DNA of 42,631 nt from a virus (IMGVR_UViG_3300008117_000091:1-42631); one strand, 5' to 3'; positions 1 to 8,536 are shown, counted from the first letter of the stretch. Numbers and translations are program-made. Notes: generated by a model from the letters alone, not told the origin.

Positions 1-54
1 AGATTAAGAGCAGGACTCCCGAAGTTCTCACCTCGAAAAGATATATACAAGTAA
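1..54 (+). CDS. C-terminal end of an upstream gene (partial)
   Basis: Frame 1 is open from the first base and ends at a TAA at 52-54, giving a basic 17-residue tail that starts RLRAGLPKF. In T4 the gene before the sheath gene is the large terminase (gene 17), so this could be its end, but the fragment is too short to identify. A late-promoter-like element lies inside its last codons, which is also seen before the genes at 20648 and 36225. A second frame is open here too, so the call is tentative. Confidence 0.45.
   Translation, partial: RLRAGLPKFSPRKDIYK
40..48 (+). promoter_or_regulatory. Putative late promoter for the sheath gene
   Basis: GATATATAC lies 25 nt before the ATG at 65. The same 9-mer, with A or C last, recurs before several other structural genes and resembles the T4 late promoter TATAAATA. 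Assignment as a promoter is inference from position and recurrence. Confidence 0.6.
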
Positions 55-64
55 AAAATACAAA

Positions 65-3000
65 ATGGCAAAGAAGTTAACTCTGGATCTATCCGTTTTT
101 AAAAGTTCTGGTGTCTATACCTTAGAATTTGATGCTTCTGAAAATATTGTAGTAAATCCACAGACAGTAAGATTAGTGGTTGGATTTTCAAACAAGGGCC
201 CATTCAACACTCCAGTTTATGTGCCAGACGTTCAGACAGCTATTAAAGTTTTCGGTGATATCGATAGAGCTTTAGAAAAAAAGGGATCGTTCTTCCATCG
301 ATCAATATTCACATGCTTAAACAGCGGACCTGTTTTTGCCCTTAATCTTTTAAAGTTGAACAATTCAGTCACAACAAGTGACGATCCAGATGTTGCTAAC
401 GGAGCTGATGTAGCTAGATATAGAACTTTTTCTGTTGACACTGCAGAATCTAACGGAACTAACTCAACTGATGAGTACACGAAGGTAAATGCAAATCTTC
501 CTAAGCAGGATAAATTGGTTTCTTCTTATTATAACAAAGAAAAGTTTTGGTTCCCAGATCCAAACATGCTTCTTGCCACAATAGATGTAACTGAGCAATC
601 TAAATTGTTCAGTCTGGTTAACTTAAGCCAAAACCCAGTAAGTGTTATTGTAAAGAAATCTTTGGATGCTAGACTTCCTATTAAAGGATTTGATATCACA
701 GCTCAAGAATATTTTGGAGCTAGCAATGTTCCAAACTTCATGAATCCTTATGATTACATTTCAGATTACTTTGTAGATGTTATCGTAGTAAGCGGAAATT
801 GGACTAAATATCAAGAACTTTCTTTAGATCCTATTTACTCCTCATATTTCACATCAAAGGGATTCGTAAAAGCTCAGATTGACAATTTCTTGGCTCTGAA
901 AGAAGTAAACGTGGTTCTAACTGTAACTGGATGCTTGATTCCAGATTTTGTTGATCAAAACGGAATCACACAATACATTAAGACATTAATTAACAATCAA
1001 GTAGGACAAACAGGAGTACTTTGTGCAGTAAATGAAGAGGCTTTAGATGATTTATCATCAGGAGATTACTCTTATATAGATTTAGTTGGCCATCACCTAA
1101 CGGGTGCTTTAAATCCAGCTAATCCTGAAATCAACGAAATAGATTTCTTAAGTTATAGTTCTCCGCTAACTGCAGATTTTACATACACTCAAAATTCTAA
1201 CACCATAACAGATCTTGATAGCCCTTATTCAGATCTTATTGAAATCGGAACAACATTTGTTGATGCCTTCGGCTCACCTAGTGTTGATGGAGTATTTGAA
1301 GAAGATTTTGCAGCATATAGCTCTACAAATCTTGATTCTGGATTACCATATTTGCAAACAAATTTCTTAGGTGCAGATGCAACTAGCAGAAAAAACGCAC
1401 TAAAAAATTTCTTGGCAGTTACTGCAACATCTCCAGCATCTAAATTCATTATTGGTAAAGTTACTGGAAATATTTCAGGGAATGTTGAAGCTAAAAAAGC
1501 TTTCTCTGCCAATGACATAGTTAAATTAAAGGTTGAGGAAGTAAAAGAGGTAACAGTTTCTCCTGGAAACGTACAACTTAGAATTAAATGGTCACATCCT
1601 TTATTTAAAGCTGCTTCTCCTTTAGTTTCTCCTTATTATAGAACAAACATAGGAGGAAGCCACTATCAATTCTGTAAAGCAGATTACTTTGATAGATTTG
1701 ATCCAATTGAAACAAGTCCTGGACCTCTTGGAAGTCCAACTCCTATTAATCCACAGACATTAGGAAACTACACATACTTCGGTTATGCTGAATCTAAACT
1801 TTTCTTAGATCATAAAAATGGATTAATTAGCGACGGAGACGTAATTTACAAAGCATATGACGGATCATCAGTTCAATATCTTAAATTTGAAAACTCTGTA
1901 GACAGAGACGGATTTGAAACAGTTGAAATGAAATCCTACGTTGATGCTGATTTCACAACAGAAGAAGCAGCGGTTTCATTGGGTGTAAGTTATAAAACTT
2001 CCTCAACAGGATCATCAGATACTGTAGACTCTGATGAAGTAAACATCGTATCAATTGCAGGAAACCTAAATCAATTTGTTAATGTAATCTCGGTTATTTC
2101 AACAAACCAGGTGGAAGTATCAGTTACTGAAGTAGCTGCAACATCTCTTAAAGTAGGTGATCTCCTAGTATCACAGGACGTTGATCAATTTGAAAACGCA
2201 GTTGGTAATAAACTTAACAGATTAACAAGAATTATAGAATCTAAGAAAGTAGCAGTTCCTGGATCACCTGGAAACTACACAATTTACGTGAAAACGGATA
2301 GACCTATTCTTCTTTACTCCGGAGCTAACGCAAGAGTGAATAAGTTTAGACCGATACATCAATTCGTGGAAACCTACAAGATTTCATATCTTCCCGGCTT
2401 CCAGCTTAAAACCTCTCACAAGCCTAACGGATCTGATGACAGATTAGACGAAATCTTGGACGTTTTAACCACAACCAATATTTCTAAAACACTTGCTGAT
2501 AGAAATATTATCACTTTCAGATATGTTGTTGATACGTTTGATGGACAAATTCAAACTAACTCCAAACATCAACTAGCTAAATTAGCTAAAGATAGACAGA
2601 AATGTCTTGCAATTATTAATGCTCCTTCAATGGAGAAATTTAAGGATTCAATAGATCCAAGATTTACTGACGCACCTTCAGCAACAGAACCAGCTCCTTT
2701 ACTAAGAGCAAAGTATATTGCAGAGGGCGGAAACTTAGAACTAAATCCTTCATTCAGATTCACTTTACCTGATGAAGATAGTGGAGCTAAATTCTGCGGT
2801 GTGTTTGGACCTTTCTTAACTATAAGAGAAAATGGTAAAAACTTTAATATTCCTCCAGCTGCACACGTAAGTAATAATTTCATTAGAAAATTTGTTACTG
2901 GAGAACCTTATTCTATCGTAGCTGGTCAAAAAAGAGGGGTACTTTCAGGATCTAACTTAGTTGGACTTGAATATGATTTCTCTCAGGATGATAGAGATTT

Positions 3001-3436
3001 CTTAGAACCCTTTGGATTCAACCCAATCATCAGAAAGAGAAATATTGGATTGGTAATATTTGGTAACCAAACAGGATATCAAAGAACTAACTCAGCATTT
3101 AATAACTTGCACGTTAGAGATCTTCTAATTACTCTTGAAGAAAGTGTTGAGGATATTCTTTCGAATTACGTATTTGATTTTAACGAAGATTCAATCAGAC
3201 TTGAAATTAAAACTATCGTAGACAATTACTTAAGCGGCGTTAAAAACGTTGGAGGTATCTATAACTACTTAACTATTATGGATTCTTCTAATAATACTCC
3301 TGCTATCATAGATCAAAACTTAGGAATTATCGATATCATTCTCGAACCTGCTAGAGGTATTCATAAGTTTATCAACAGAGTAACTGTTACAAGAACTGGT
3401 GGTATTGCTTCTGGAGGTTTCATCCAATTCAGTTAA
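65..3436 (+). CDS. 18: Contractile tail sheath protein (gp18-like)
   Basis: This 1123-residue protein is the likely tail sheath subunit, which stacks in rings around the tail tube and contracts to drive the tube through the host envelope. The N-terminus (about residues 1-100) has the usual opening of sheath proteins: a strand, VVGFSNKGPFNTPV, then a stretch about a named 'FG' element (VFGDIDRAL). The C-terminal 250 residues contain the conserved sheath fold, ending with an EPARGIHKFINRVTV-type segment and a short Gly-rich tail. It is followed at once by two tail-tube genes, the T4 order 18-19. It is much longer than T4 gp18 (659 residues). The extra length lies in the middle (roughly residues 350-800) and probably forms surface domains. 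The ATG at 65 is preceded by an A-rich leader and a late-type promoter. Confidence 0.9.
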   Translation: MAKKLTLDLSVFKSSGVYTLEFDASENIVVNPQTVRLVVGFSNKGPFNTPVYVPDVQTAIKVFGDIDRALEKKGSFFHRSIFTCLNSGPVFALNLLKLNNSVTTSDDPDVANGADVARYRTFSVDTAESNGTNSTDEYTKVNANLPKQDKLVSSYYNKEKFWFPDPNMLLATIDVTEQSKLFSLVNLSQNPVSVIVKKSLDARLPIKGFDITAQEYFGASNVPNFMNPYDYISDYFVDVIVVSGNWTKYQELSLDPIYSSYFTSKGFVKAQIDNFLALKEVNVVLTVTGCLIPDFVDQNGITQYIKTLINNQVGQTGVLCAVNEEALDDLSSGDYSYIDLVGHHLTGALNPANPEINEIDFLSYSSPLTADFTYTQNSNTITDLDSPYSDLIEIGTTFVDAFGSPSVDGVFEEDFAAYSSTNLDSGLPYLQTNFLGADATSRKNALKNFLAVTATSPASKFIIGKVTGNISGNVEAKKAFSANDIVKLKVEEVKEVTVSPGNVQLRIKWSHPLFKAASPLVSPYYRTNIGGSHYQFCKADYFDRFDPIETSPGPLGSPTPINPQTLGNYTYFGYAESKLFLDHKNGLISDGDVIYKAYDGSSVQYLKFENSVDRDGFETVEMKSYVDADFTTEEAAVSLGVSYKTSSTGSSDTVDSDEVNIVSIAGNLNQFVNVISVISTNQVEVSVTEVAATSLKVGDLLVSQDVDQFENAVGNKLNRLTRIIESKKVAVPGSPGNYTIYVKTDRPILLYSGANARVNKFRPIHQFVETYKISYLPGFQLKTSHKPNGSDDRLDEILDVLTTTNISKTLADRNIITFRYVVDTFDGQIQTNSKHQLAKLAKDRQKCLAIINAPSMEKFKDSIDPRFTDAPSATEPAPLLRAKYIAEGGNLELNPSFRFTLPDEDSGAKFCGVFGPFLTIRENGKNFNIPPAAHVSNNFIRKFVTGEPYSIVAGQKRGVLSGSNLVGLEYDFSQDDRDFLEPFGFNPIIRKRNIGLVIFGNQTGYQRTNSAFNNLHVRDLLITLEESVEDILSNYVFDFNEDSIRLEIKTIVDNYLSGVKNVGGIYNYLTIMDSSNNTPAIIDQNLGIIDIILEPARGIHKFINRVTVTRTGGIASGGFIQFS

Positions 3437-3459
3437 TTTGATGAATACAGAAAAGAGGA

Positions 3460-3468
3460 AATATATAA
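3460..3468 (+). promoter_or_regulatory. Putative late promoter for the first tube gene
   Basis: AATATATAA lies 17 nt before the ATG at 3477, in the short gap after the sheath gene. It is a one-base variant of the GATATATA(A/C) element. Confidence 0.5.
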
Positions 3469-3476
3469 AATAAAAA

Positions 3477-4049
3477 ATGGCAGGATTACCACATTATACG
3501 TCTTCGAAAGCAGCAGTAAACAAATTTGAACCGATCTATACGAATCAGTTTGAAGTTGTTATTACTCCACCTGCTTCCGTAGTTCCCCCTCAGGGAAATC
3601 CTAATAATGGCAACATTCTTTTAGAGCACGTAAAAAGTGTAGAAGGATTGGGTGTTGATCAGAATCCAGGAGAAATAGCTCAGCAATATAAAAATGCTAA
3701 GAGATATTACTCCGGGGCAAAACCTAGCCAAACTGGATTTGATCTAACGATCAACTTTGAGGTAAACCTAGACGAAAATAATTCAATGTACGTTTTTAAA
3801 ACAATGAGACAGTGGGCGGATTTAATTTACAATCCACTTACGGGAGCTCAGGGTTTGAAAAGAGATTATACTGGTACCATAGTAATTAGTGCATTTAATA
3901 AGGCAGGTGACGTTTTTAGAAGAATCACATGTAAAGACTGCTTTCTTATGGCAAGTTTAACACCTATGGATCTTAACTACACTAACACTCAGATATTTAG
4001 TTTGAGAGCTCAGTGGGCAGTAGATTACTTTGATGACGTATTTTTATAA
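3477..4049 (+). CDS. 19: Tail tube protein, paralog A (gp19-like)
   Basis: This 190-residue protein belongs to the T4 gp19-type tail tube family, whose hexamers form the inner tube that carries DNA. It starts MAGLPHYTSSKAAVNKFEP and has the family's layout: an N-terminal strand, YTNQFEVVITPP, a central FDLTINFEVNLDENNS strand pair, then WADLIYNPLTGAQG and a closing segment ending WAVDYFDDVFL. The length is close to T4 gp19 (163 residues). The next gene, 14 bases on, encodes a clear paralog with the same opening and closing motifs. Which of the two makes the bulk of the tube cannot be told from sequence; the other may be a terminator, an initiator or an alternate subunit. Confidence 0.9.
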   Translation: MAGLPHYTSSKAAVNKFEPIYTNQFEVVITPPASVVPPQGNPNNGNILLEHVKSVEGLGVDQNPGEIAQQYKNAKRYYSGAKPSQTGFDLTINFEVNLDENNSMYVFKTMRQWADLIYNPLTGAQGLKRDYTGTIVISAFNKAGDVFRRITCKDCFLMASLTPMDLNYTNTQIFSLRAQWAVDYFDDVFL

Positions 4050-4063
4050 TAATTAAATAAAAA

Positions 4064-4645
4064 ATGGCAGGACTACCACATTTTACGAGTTCAAAAGCAG
4101 CAGTAAGCCTATATGAACCGGTTTATTTAAACCAGTTTGAGGTTATAATCCAACCCCCTGCAGCAGTTTCAAACCCTGTGGGAAATGCAGGTAGATCACT
4201 TTTGGTTGAAAATATCATCTCTATCACAGGATTGGAGGTAGATAAAACACCAAGACCTGTAGAACAAAACTACAAATTTGCAAGAAGAAGATATGCAGGT
4301 GGAGCAGTAGAGGATACTGGTGCTAGAATTAGATTACAATTCCACACAAATCTAGATGACAATAATTCTAACTATGTTCACAAGACATTGAGAGAATGGT
4401 CAGATTTAGTTTATAATCCTCTAACAGGTGCTATGGGAATTAAAAGTACTTATGCAGCTAACACATACGTTTTAGTAAGTATGTTCAATAAACAAGGAGA
4501 TGTTTTTAGAAGAGTTAAATTTTTAAATTGCTTCCCGATAGAAGCGATTACAGCTATTCCTCTACAATATGAGGGAGGTGGAAATAGACTTTATGATATA
4601 AACATATCATTCAGAGCTGACTACTTCGAAGACACATTCAATTAA
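4064..4645 (+). CDS. 19: Tail tube protein, paralog B (gp19-like)
   Basis: This 193-residue protein is a second gp19-type tube subunit. It shares the start MAGLPHFTSSKAAVSLYEP, the middle LDDNNSNYVHKTLREWSDL and VYNPLTGAMG, and the end FRADYFEDTF with paralog A, and is roughly the same length. It has diverged enough that the pair is not a recent copy. It begins after an A-rich leader (ATTAAATAAAAA) with no late-type element of its own, so it is probably co-transcribed with paralog A. A strong terminator follows the gene. Confidence 0.9.
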   Translation: MAGLPHFTSSKAAVSLYEPVYLNQFEVIIQPPAAVSNPVGNAGRSLLVENIISITGLEVDKTPRPVEQNYKFARRRYAGGAVEDTGARIRLQFHTNLDDNNSNYVHKTLREWSDLVYNPLTGAMGIKSTYAANTYVLVSMFNKQGDVFRRVKFLNCFPIEAITAIPLQYEGGGNRLYDINISFRADYFEDTFN

Positions 4646-4659
4646 AAACTTTACGTTCG

Positions 4660-4668
4660 AATATATAA
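4660..4668 (+). promoter_or_regulatory. Late-promoter-like element
   Basis: AATATATAA sits directly before a terminator hairpin and far from the next start codon. The core match is good, but the terminator would stop most transcripts starting here. It may be a weak or chance match. Confidence 0.3.
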
Positions 4669-4696
4669 AAGGCTTATCTACCAATAAGCCTTTTTT
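4668..4696 (+). terminator. Intrinsic terminator after the tube genes
   Basis: A perfect 10-bp stem (4668-4677 with 4684-4693, core AAGGCTTAT/ATAAGCCTT) with a 6-base loop runs into six T residues. It closes the sheath-tube unit. Confidence 0.85.
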
Positions 4697-4785
4697 ATTG
4701 ATTTTTTGTAAAGAAGGAGAACATTATCCAAGCATGGACGAAGGTGATAAAGAATCTAGAGAAATACAAGAAGAAGGAGAAAAGG

Positions 4786-4983
4786 ATGATCCTTTTCAGA
4801 GATACGTCTCTAATGTTAGCGATGTTCTTTCTCCCATTTGGTTACGACGCTTTATTCAAGTTAATCATGGATTTAACTGGTTCATATTGGGTTGCAGATA
4901 TCGTTTTTTATTCAATTTCAGGATGTTTTTGGTTATCATATATCTTACTTACGAGACATTTAAATAAAGCCAAAAAATCTTAG
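4786..4983 (+). CDS. Small membrane protein, two predicted helices
   Basis: From the ATG at 4786 this gives 65 residues with two hydrophobic segments (SLMLAMFFLPFGYDALFKLI and VADIVFYSISGCFWLSYILL) and a basic tail (RHLNKAKKS). The start is chosen because AAGGAG (4774-4779) lies 6 nt upstream, an unusually good Shine-Dalgarno site for this window; a GTG at 4744 would add 14 charged residues. An overlapping frame (4698/4734 to 4967) also has a start with a nearby AAGGAG but gives a less protein-like product. The two-helix pattern is of a kind I associate with small membrane proteins of T4-like phages. Function is unknown. Confidence 0.65.
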   Translation: MILFRDTSLMLAMFFLPFGYDALFKLIMDLTGSYWVADIVFYSISGCFWLSYILLTRHLNKAKKS

Positions 4984-5051
4984 ACTCTCACCCCGAATTT
5001 TATTTTAAACCTCCTACTACAAGTAAGGATAGATAAAATAGAATTGTTTTT

Positions 5052-6035
5052 ATGGAAAATACTTTTGAAAACGAAATGCTTTCAAAGCTCTCTGAAAGAG
5101 AGAAAGAAAGCGGATTAAACTATGAGGAATTAACCCCTCCCCAACAGGAAATTCCAAAATCACTAGGAAAGGCGTCCTTTGTCGAAGAGAGTCTTTCTGA
5201 ACTGGCCATGGAATCCCCCTGGAAAAAATTACCTCTAGAAAATTTACCCTCTCAGGGTTTTGGATATCCGGAAGAAACAGAGCTTTCTATTAGATCAGCG
5301 GAGGTTTCAGAAATTCGTCATTTCTCAACAATAGATGAAAATGATCCCATAGATATAGACGATAAAATAAATCATATAATTTCTAAATGCTCTTCTTTTA
5401 GATGGAAAGGAGGGGTCTTGAATTTCCAAGATATTTATCAGGAAGATAGATTTTATATTTTTATGGCAATTCGTGATTTGACTTTTGTTAAAGGGGAAAA
5501 CAGAATATTTATTCCTATTCAAAATAAATGCACTAAAGAAGATTGCCCGATTCCTTCAGAGATTGAATTGACGTCAGGAGTTCTTTCTAATTTTTCATTA
5601 GATCCAAAACTTAAAACATATTATGACCATGAAAATGGTTATTTTCAATTAACACCTAAAAATGGTGATCCTGCAATTCAACTTTTCATTCCTACTATTG
5701 GGGTATCTCAAAAAATCAGGAAAATTCTAAGAGATAAAACTAGGGCAGGTAAAAAATACGACTCATCATTTGCCACGGTATCTCCTTTCCTAATACCTAA
5801 CTGGAGAGATCTTGACGAAAAATCTTACGACTCTTATGAAATGAACTCCAAAAACTGGACATATACCCAGTTTGTTTTATCTGATAATATTTCTAAACAG
5901 ATAACATTTGCTACAAAAAATAATTTGTCTGTAATTTGTAATAAATGCGGTGCCGAGGTCACTGCTCCTATCCGATTTCGCGGGGGAATCAGATCCCTTT
6001 TCATTGTTTCAGATATCTTTGGACAACTACTTTGA
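5052..6035 (+). CDS. 26: Baseplate hub protein, gp26-like
   Basis: This 327-residue protein resembles the T4 gp26-type baseplate family. After a variable 70-residue head it has a PWKKLPLENLPSQGFGYP segment followed by the region with HINHIISKCS-like and DIYQEDRFYIFMAIRDLTF motifs typical of that family. Near the C-terminus there are two cysteine pairs (KCTKEDC around residue 160 and CNKCG around residue 300) that could bind zinc. It is likely an assembly or structural component of the baseplate hub. The reading frame ends at CTT TGA, the same codon pair that drives +1 frameshifting in bacterial RF2 genes, and a +1 open frame continues for 59 codons. The start at 5052 follows an A/T-rich leader without a Shine-Dalgarno site. 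Confidence 0.65.
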   Translation: MENTFENEMLSKLSEREKESGLNYEELTPPQQEIPKSLGKASFVEESLSELAMESPWKKLPLENLPSQGFGYPEETELSIRSAEVSEIRHFSTIDENDPIDIDDKINHIISKCSSFRWKGGVLNFQDIYQEDRFYIFMAIRDLTFVKGENRIFIPIQNKCTKEDCPIPSEIELTSGVLSNFSLDPKLKTYYDHENGYFQLTPKNGDPAIQLFIPTIGVSQKIRKILRDKTRAGKKYDSSFATVSPFLIPNWRDLDEKSYDSYEMNSKNWTYTQFVLSDNISKQITFATKNNLSVICNKCGAEVTAPIRFRGGIRSLFIVSDIFGQLL

Positions 6036-6213
6036 GATCAAAAGAAAGCTAGCAAAAGATCATAATATTTCTTTTTCAGAGCTGGAAAAACTTCCATATT
6101 TTGAATTTCAAATCATCCTTGAAAAAATAAACAGGGAAATAGAAGAGAGAAACAAGAAAATTATCAAAGAGAAAGACGGATTGGTACCCATTTTTAATTT
6201 AACCAAGCAATAA
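5950..6213 (+). CDS. Small helical tail protein, overlapping or frameshift extension of the hub gene
   Basis: The +1 frame overlapping the end of the hub gene is open from 5950 to the TAA at 6211-6213. The convincing part, from about 6019, reads LDNYFEIKRKLAKDHNISF then SELEKLPYFEFQIILEKINR: a helical segment of the kind found at the ends of hub or tail-chaperone proteins in other T4-like phages. The start is unclear. Options are GTG 5950 and TTG 6019, with no Shine-Dalgarno site for either, or a +1 shift from the hub frame at 6030-6035, which would give a 386-residue fusion. In T4 a separate small protein, gp51, helps hub assembly, and this could be its counterpart. That is a guess. Confidence 0.5.
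   Translation: MPRSLLLSDFAGESDPFSLFQISLDNYFEIKRKLAKDHNISFSELEKLPYFEFQIILEKINREIEERNKKIIKEKDGLVPIFNLTKQ
6030..6036 (+). other. Possible +1 frameshift site (CTT TGA, RF2-like)
   Basis: The zero frame reads CTA CTT TGA. A slip from CTT to TTT moves translation to the +1 frame at GAG, joining the hub protein to the downstream open frame as ...QLL-EIKRKLAKDH.... The same CTT TGA pair is the slip site of prfB. The strong SD-like stimulator seen in prfB is not present; only a GGA 6 nt upstream. It could also be a single-base assembly error or normal coupled translation. Confidence 0.45.
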
Positions 6214-6219
6214 ACCTTT

Positions 6220-6228
6220 AATATATAG
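6220..6228 (+). promoter_or_regulatory. Putative late promoter
   Basis: AATATATAG lies 24 nt before the TTG start at 6244, in the short gap after the hub gene. It is a variant of the GATATATA(A/C) element. Confidence 0.45.
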
Positions 6229-6243
6229 AGGAAAAGGTAGAAT

Positions 6244-7734
6244 TTGGCAATAATTAATTCCGAACAGGTAGATGTTTTTAACAAACAGCTCTCAGATAAA
6301 AAATCTGCAGATCCTTTATTGGGTAATGCTTCACAAGAAGCTCTTGATATTGCTATAGGGCAGGCAAGGGGTGAAGTTCTTCCTGGGAGTTTTGGAGCTG
6401 CTATGTTTGAAATTCCGGAAGGGAAGGATCCGAGTCAATATATTAATTCTATCACGGATAATATCGTTAGTACAGCAGTTGAAAACTTCAAGGGTCTTTC
6501 ATATCAAAATCCAAAATATTTAAGCGGGTGGGTCCAAAATAGACCTTCATTTAAGGATTCTAACGCGTATAACGAACTTAGAACAATAACTAAAACTGAA
6601 TTCAATACCATAGAAAACGGAATTGATGATCTGGAAATGGGGGAAAGTCCGGACTTCAATAACAAAGAGCTGAACAAAATTTCAAGTAATAATTTACAGC
6701 ACATTTTAGATTCTACTGTTCTTAATTTTCTAAAAGAGATTGGGATACAAAGACAATCCGGGGCTGCTCCTAGCGATGAATATGTCATGAATAGCGCTAA
6801 AGAGGTTTTCGATTTTCTGGCTAAATCGTTAATTCCTCCTGCTCCTAAACCTGAACCGATACTCCCGCCTCCTCCCCCAGCTCCTACAGAACCAGCTCAA
6901 TCCCCAGCAGCAGAAATCCCTGCCTCTGTTATCACCACACAACAAGAGATAGCCAAACCTGCTGAACCCACACAGGAAATAACCCCCGCTACTGCAAATC
7001 CGCCGGTAACACAGACCCCTCCTGCTGCAAATCCCCCAGCGGAACCAACATCCACGGTAGTTCAACAAACACAGACGAATGTTACTAATGTTACAAATCA
7101 GGCTGCTGTGGAAGGTCCTAAAACATTTGATGCTGCTACTACCAAAGAATTCACTAAGGAAGAATCCCCTCTACTTAGTATGTTAGGGGATCAATTAGGA
7201 ATGAGTGCAGGAGAGATTGCTAACATGTTTGCCGGAGCAGATATTGCAACATTTGATCAAGCAATTGCTCAGAGCTTTGGAGGTGAATCCGATGCTATAA
7301 ATCAAGCGACAGGAGAAATCCTTCAAAACCCCGATTTAGCAGCTAAAGCAAGTACCGTGGTTCAAAATTTAACACAAAATGAATCCGTTCCAACAGAAGC
7401 AAAAGAGCAAGTTGCAAATGTAGTGTCCCAGGCAACCCCAATGGTGGAACAAACCCCTGTTCCTCCAGTTGAACAACAACCTGCCACCCCTCCCCCACCA
7501 TCTCCACAAACACCTGCACCCTCCCCACAGGAAGAACCTGAAAAAACCTCAGAAACTAAAGCTCAAGAGGAAAAACAAAAATCTGCCGCTGAAGCTGAAA
7601 CAAAAGCTGCAGATGAATCTAGGAAAGATGAAGACCAAAGAATCAATGGAGAATTACTCAAGACAATGAGAGAAATTTTAAAGGTTCTTCAAGGTCCACT
7701 AATCGTTACAGACAACACTCACAAATTTTCATAA
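6244..7734 (+). CDS. Pro/Ala-rich protein of unknown function
   Basis: I do not recognise this 496-residue protein. The start is TTG at 6244, supported by a late-type element upstream and the sequence MAIINSEQVDVFNKQLS. Residues 1-195 look folded and helical (for example DLEMGESPDFNNKELN). Residues 197-280 are a Pro/Ala/Thr linker resembling a flexible spacer, residues 290-400 form a second helical domain (LLSMLGDQLGMSAGEIANMF), and a second Pro-rich linker and a charged, likely coiled-coil stretch (about 430-475) lead to a short tail ending IVTDNTHKFS. It sits after the hub gene and is probably under late control, so a virion or assembly role is plausible. A spaced multidomain layout fits a tail or baseplate component. 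Confidence 0.6.
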   Translation: MAIINSEQVDVFNKQLSDKKSADPLLGNASQEALDIAIGQARGEVLPGSFGAAMFEIPEGKDPSQYINSITDNIVSTAVENFKGLSYQNPKYLSGWVQNRPSFKDSNAYNELRTITKTEFNTIENGIDDLEMGESPDFNNKELNKISSNNLQHILDSTVLNFLKEIGIQRQSGAAPSDEYVMNSAKEVFDFLAKSLIPPAPKPEPILPPPPPAPTEPAQSPAAEIPASVITTQQEIAKPAEPTQEITPATANPPVTQTPPAANPPAEPTSTVVQQTQTNVTNVTNQAAVEGPKTFDAATTKEFTKEESPLLSMLGDQLGMSAGEIANMFAGADIATFDQAIAQSFGGESDAINQATGEILQNPDLAAKASTVVQNLTQNESVPTEAKEQVANVVSQATPMVEQTPVPPVEQQPATPPPPSPQTPAPSPQEEPEKTSETKAQEEKQKSAAEAETKAADESRKDEDQRINGELLKTMREILKVLQGPLIVTDNTHKFS

Positions 7735-7764
7735 GGTTCAGTTTTTTTTGTGAAACTTTCTTTC

Positions 7765-7772
7765 TATATTTG
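7765..7772 (+). promoter_or_regulatory. Possible host-type promoter (TAnnTTTG)
   Basis: TATATTTG matches the -7 element of Bacteroidota vegetative promoters. A TTTG lies 14 bases upstream (7747-7750), which is closer than the usual -33 to -7 spacing, so the upstream element is doubtful. It precedes the block of small gene, dCMP deaminase and sigma factor, which would suit early transcription by host RNA polymerase. Confidence 0.45.
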
Positions 7773-7791
7773 TATAGGATAATAAAAAGCT

Positions 7792-8034
7792 ATGTCGGTT
7801 ACTGAAAAAAAATATATTATGGAGGAAAATTTAAGAGAATCCCTAGCGGATTTTCTAAAAAATCCCTTCGATAACTATCAGGAATTGATTGGTTTGATTG
7901 AAAGCAAAAGCTCCTTCACAGAATCTGAAATCAACAAGATAGTTTCTCTGCTCGGTAAGTTTCCTGCTTATTCTGTTTATCCAGTAATAGATTTATTTAA
8001 AGGAAACTTAAAAGAGGAAAATATTGGAGAATAA
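7792..8034 (+). CDS. Hypothetical protein, 80 residues
   Basis: I do not recognise this small acidic helical protein. The ATG at 7792 is preceded by an A-rich leader, and a second ATG at 7819 (MEENLRESL) follows an A-rich run and TTATGG, so the true protein may begin there. Its end overlaps the start of the dCMP deaminase gene by 11 bases, which points to coupled translation. No membrane segment or motif is visible. Confidence 0.6.
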   Translation: MSVTEKKYIMEENLRESLADFLKNPFDNYQELIGLIESKSSFTESEINKIVSLLGKFPAYSVYPVIDLFKGNLKEENIGE

Positions 8035-8536
8035 TTTTTTTACTGAGCAAGATTCAAATAACTGTTTAGATAAAAAGCAGTTTAAGTTAGATCTTGTTTA
8101 TCTCAGAATGGCAAAAGAATGGTCAACTAATTCTCATTGCAAAAGAAGTCAGGTTGGATGTTTAGTAGTCAAAGACAAAACCATAATTTCAGACGGATAT
8201 AACGGAACTCCAACAGGATTTCCAAACATTTGCGAAAATGAAATAAATGAAACCTTGCCTTATGTTTTGCACGCAGAAGCAAATGCTATAACAAAGCTTG
8301 CAAAAAATACGGTGAGTTCACACGGGAGCACGATGTATGTAACGCTTTCCCCGTGTTATGATTGCTCAAAATTAATTATTCAATCCGGGATTAAAAGAAT
8401 CGTTTTCTGTGAGATTTACAGAAAGACTGATTCTCTCCAACTGCTAAACCAAGCTGGGATTGAAATTGTTTATATTAACTTACATAACCCTTTAAACCAA
8501 GAACCAGATGGCAAAGAGCATTCAAGAATTAGCTGA
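8024..8536 (+). CDS. cd: dCMP deaminase
   Basis: This 170-residue enzyme likely converts dCMP to dUMP, feeding the dTMP pool during phage DNA synthesis in the cytoplasm. The zinc-binding signature of the deaminase family is complete: H83-A-E85 (LHAEANAIT) and P110-C111-x2-C114 (SPCYDC). Upstream, RSQVGCLVV and DGYNGTPTGFPN are typical of the dCMP deaminase branch rather than cytidine deaminases. The start is TTG at 8024 with AGAGGA just upstream. The gene overlaps the small gene before it and the sigma factor gene after it, so the three form a translationally linked cluster. T4 has the equivalent gene cd. Confidence 0.88.
   Translation: MENNFFTEQDSNNCLDKKQFKLDLVYLRMAKEWSTNSHCKRSQVGCLVVKDKTIISDGYNGTPTGFPNICENEINETLPYVLHAEANAITKLAKNTVSSHGSTMYVTLSPCYDCSKLIIQSGIKRIVFCEIYRKTDSLQLLNQAGIEIVYINLHNPLNQEPDGKEHSRIS

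Noticed and set aside
4698-4967. Alternative frame over the small membrane protein
   Set aside because: It has a usable start near AAGGAG, but the product looks less protein-like than the overlapping two-helix frame.
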